In this document: positions 61,947-64,000 of the stretch, one piece after another | How positions within the stretch are numbered: the stretch's first letter is position 1 | How the letters are laid out: each line of letters starts with the position of its first letter | From: Coriobacteriia bacterium | Lineage (GTDB): Bacteria > Actinomycetota > Coriobacteriia > Coriobacteriales > Eggerthellaceae | Assembly (NCBI GenBank): GCA_030537355.1 | Contig: JAUNNF010000005.1 | Span: 62,001 to 126,000, forward strand | DNA: 64,000 nt | Direction: 5' to 3' | Translations under genes and position numbers: made by a program | Notes under the pieces: model-generated | Database searches by the model: none | Told to the model about the DNA's origin: nothing | The model's input: the letters and a program-made list of their open reading frames with translations, nothing else

Positions 61947-64000
61947 TTACCAATTAGAAATACGCTCGCTAAGGGCAGTGTTTCTTGTAATTAAGAAATA
62001 TATAATAGTAAAAATAAAAAGACATGCACCTAACATAAAACATGCATTATTTCCGGCAACATTTATGAAAACACCTAATATAAGAGGCCTCAACATTGTA
62101 GCAACACCCTCAACTAAAGAGAAGAATGGTTGCATTGTACTAGGCTCAATACCTGACTTTATGCACTGTCTTGGCCATAATACTTGCCTTTGCGAGGCTA
62201 AACATCTATGAATTAGATAAACCAACACAACAGCAATTAAAGACCACCATAAAGTTGAATTTATTGCAAAAATGCAGAAAATAATACTAATTATTATAAG
62301 ATTTAAAATTGCTGCAGGCCAAACGTCAAACCTATCATTAAATCTAAAATATGCTTTATTAAATATAAGAGCTATAGTTGCTCCAATTGCAAATAAATTA
62401 GAAATATCAGTCTGCGAATAATTCATACCACTTACCAATACTGGAAATAACATACTCTTATAACCATTTATCAAGAAAATAAAGATCATAAAAAGAATAG
62501 ACATTATAATTGCTGGTGAGAAAACAAGTTTAATGATATTTTTCAATGGTACTTTCTTCTGACCTTCAGAAATGTTAGATTTAAAAAACTGATTTTTTGG
62601 CAAAACATACATATTTACTAACAACAATAAAATTCCAAGTATTGTAATAAATGAATAAATTGATTGGTTTCCAAATACAGAAGCTAATTGCCCAGCTATA
62701 GTAACAGACAGTACTGATGTTGCAATATCCGTAAGAGATAATCTTCTAATAATTCCTTCTCTAAACTTTTTATTGGTAATAAATAGTGGATATGTGCTGT
62801 TACCCACATCTATTAGACTGTATCCTATACCAAAGATCAACTTGACCACACAAAACATAACAAACATGTTATTGACAACATTAAATACTGCAATTGCCAT
62901 TGTACAAATTATCGTAATAGAACCCACAACATAGATCTTTTTTATTGTCAAGAATCTTTTTACAAACCCAAATACAAAAGGCCCAAACAACATACCAACA
63001 CCAACCATCAATGCTGGCAAACCCATTAATACACCATCATTTTCCATACCATATTGAACAAGCATTTCTTTTGCTACAAGAACACAAAGTACACAATCTG
63101 CATTAAAAATCATATTTTTAATATAATCAATAGAAGCAATTAAGTTTATTTCAGGGAAGAATAGCTTATTCTTTTTATAGTATCTATACCTGAAAAAACT
63201 TTTTCGAGTTTCTAAAATTTCAGTAGTTAGCAAATAAATTACTATTAACACCAAAAGCAATAATACAATCAATCTGAAATAAATATTTCCGATTTGTGAA
63301 TTTAAACTTTGTACGTAACTACCTATCATAATACATCCAACAACTTCGTTTTGCGAATTATAAATTGGAGCATATGCATAGATATATTTATCGGTAACGT
63401 CCCTATCTTCTCCTGAAACCGCCTCTTTATTAAGTACTTTTTGTTGAGCCTCAGGAGTAAAATGTTTATCGTCTTCCCCAACAACAACTAACTCTCTACT
63501 ATCTGCCAAAACACGAAAACCTTGCTCCTGTTTATCATAATATAAAACCTGATAAATATAATCAATATCGTATTTCGCAGACGCAATACATAATAAATCT
63601 AAATCTTTACAGATATTTTTAAAGTTATTAATAGTTTTTTCATATGATTTAAATCCAGATAAATCTTCATTCCAGTTTTTGTTTTGAAACATATCTCCTA
63701 TTTCATGTGATGTTTCAGAAAAATATAACGATTGAGACTGCACTTGGTTATAGATATCATTCTTCTCTTTATGATACATCTCAGCACAAACATATAAAGT
63801 TGTTAACATAACAGATATAAAAATAACAACTCCAATAATTACACGGAAAAATTTCTTTAAATCTTTTTTGTACGCCCTAATAAAATATCTAATTGTTAAA
63901 ACAATAGCTAAAATAATTAAATAAGCTAAACACAACCAAAAAGAAATAATGTAAATATATGTTGGAATACTATAAGTAATTTCGTCAAGCACAAGCAAAC
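61947..64000 (-). CDS. Cache-like sensor domain fused to an MFS transporter (5' end cut)
   Basis: At least 683 residues; the frame is open to the window edge, so the N-terminus may be incomplete. Two membrane helices (~12-37, 48-70) precede an extracellular domain (~75-230). This domain ends in Y-A-Y-A-P-I-Y-N-S-Q-N-E-V-V-G, the typical closing strand of Cache sensor domains. A helix (~232-255), a basic linker, then about eleven helices of an MFS carrier follow (~295-680; G-F-V-K-R-F-L-T-I-K-K loop). A sensor directly joined to a carrier suggests transport gated by an outside ligand. It lies just upstream of the ATP-grasp gene and probably exports or senses its product. Confidence 0.82.
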   Translation of the reverse strand, partial: LLVLDEITYSIPTYIYIISFWLCLAYLIILAIVLTIRYFIRAYKKDLKKFFRVIIGVVIFISVMLTTLYVCAEMYHKEKNDIYNQVQSQSLYFSETSHEIGDMFQNKNWNEDLSGFKSYEKTINNFKNICKDLDLLCIASAKYDIDYIYQVLYYDKQEQGFRVLADSRELVVVGEDDKHFTPEAQQKVLNKEAVSGEDRDVTDKYIYAYAPIYNSQNEVVGCIMIGSYVQSLNSQIGNIYFRLIVLLLLVLIVIYLLTTEILETRKSFFRYRYYKKNKLFFPEINLIASIDYIKNMIFNADCVLCVLVAKEMLVQYGMENDGVLMGLPALMVGVGMLFGPFVFGFVKRFLTIKKIYVVGSITIICTMAIAVFNVVNNMFVMFCVVKLIFGIGYSLIDVGNSTYPLFITNKKFREGIIRRLSLTDIATSVLSVTIAGQLASVFGNQSIYSFITILGILLLLVNMYVLPKNQFFKSNISEGQKKVPLKNIIKLVFSPAIIMSILFMIFIFLINGYKSMLFPVLVSGMNYSQTDISNLFAIGATIALIFNKAYFRFNDRFDVWPAAILNLIIISIIFCIFAINSTLWWSLIAVVLVYLIHRCLASQRQVLWPRQCIKSGIEPSTMQPFFSLVEGVATMLRPLILGVFINVAGNNACFMLGACLFIFTIIYFLITRNTALSERISNW

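Overview
The window is AT-rich chromosomal DNA from a Gram-positive-type bacterium. Secreted proteins carry ordinary N-terminal signal peptides, and two surface proteins end in a sortase-like Gln-Thr-Gly-Asp motif followed by a membrane segment and basic tail. Several genes have a -10 box only 6-8 bases before the ATG and no Shine-Dalgarno sequence, which suggests leaderless transcripts. Together with rho, thyX and the QTGD-type anchors, this fits a low-GC member of the Coriobacteriia (Actinomycetota). A Bacillota host cannot be excluded, because no rRNA or tRNA gene was found to settle it.

Layout. 1-4768: end of a membrane-anchored 5'-nucleotidase-type enzyme, an unknown membrane protein, and uvrA. 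4793-9672: three consecutive minus-strand units encoding five related secreted proteins made of shuffled Ig-like and InlB-like modules. Each unit is preceded by the same 10-bp direct-repeat pair at a fixed distance from a -10 box. 9717-16017: a 1394-residue acyl-CoA dehydratase activase-type protein overlapping a PTS EIIBCA gene. Divergent from these is a surface-anchored family-3 beta-N-acetylhexosaminidase (16149-18452), then a Fic protein, an iron alcohol dehydrogenase, a DUF4234-CPBP membrane protease and pgi. 23720-28046: GtrA, an MFS transporter, a polyprenol-phosphate-type glycosyltransferase, a lipid kinase and thyX, with a 45-bp repeat at two convergent gene ends. 28113-31866: zinc-ribbon membrane protein, DUF5685 protein, J-domain protein and Hsp70. 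32061-32849: a RAYT-type (HUH) transposase. 32905-38998: a glycosyltransferase, a DUF1846 protein and a repeat-rich surface protein.

39127-54133 is the most unusual part. A MacB-like ABC transporter gene starts directly at the stop codon of a vapBC toxin-antitoxin pair. Upstream lies a 9.3-kb gene for a secreted protein of about 3088 residues, with a BspA-like leucine-rich start and nine divergent copies of a repeat I do not recognise. A leaderless 60-residue cysteine-rich ORF lies just before it. Beyond these is an AAA ATPase gene whose C-terminus looks like a VapB tail. It runs into a 91-bp copy of the 5' end of the same ABC gene. The upstream regions of vapB and the ATPase are also related, so the giant gene sits between two copies of one regulatory and ABC module.

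54133-60550 is an apparent topA-tmk-rho-metG operon. 60672-64000 pairs an ATP-grasp ligase with a major facilitator protein that carries an N-terminal extracellular Cache-like sensor domain; the latter is cut by the window end.

Most genes are on the minus strand. No gap longer than about 200 bases lacks a gene. No rRNA, tRNA, CRISPR array or recognisable riboswitch was seen. GC content and similarity values were judged by eye, not computed.
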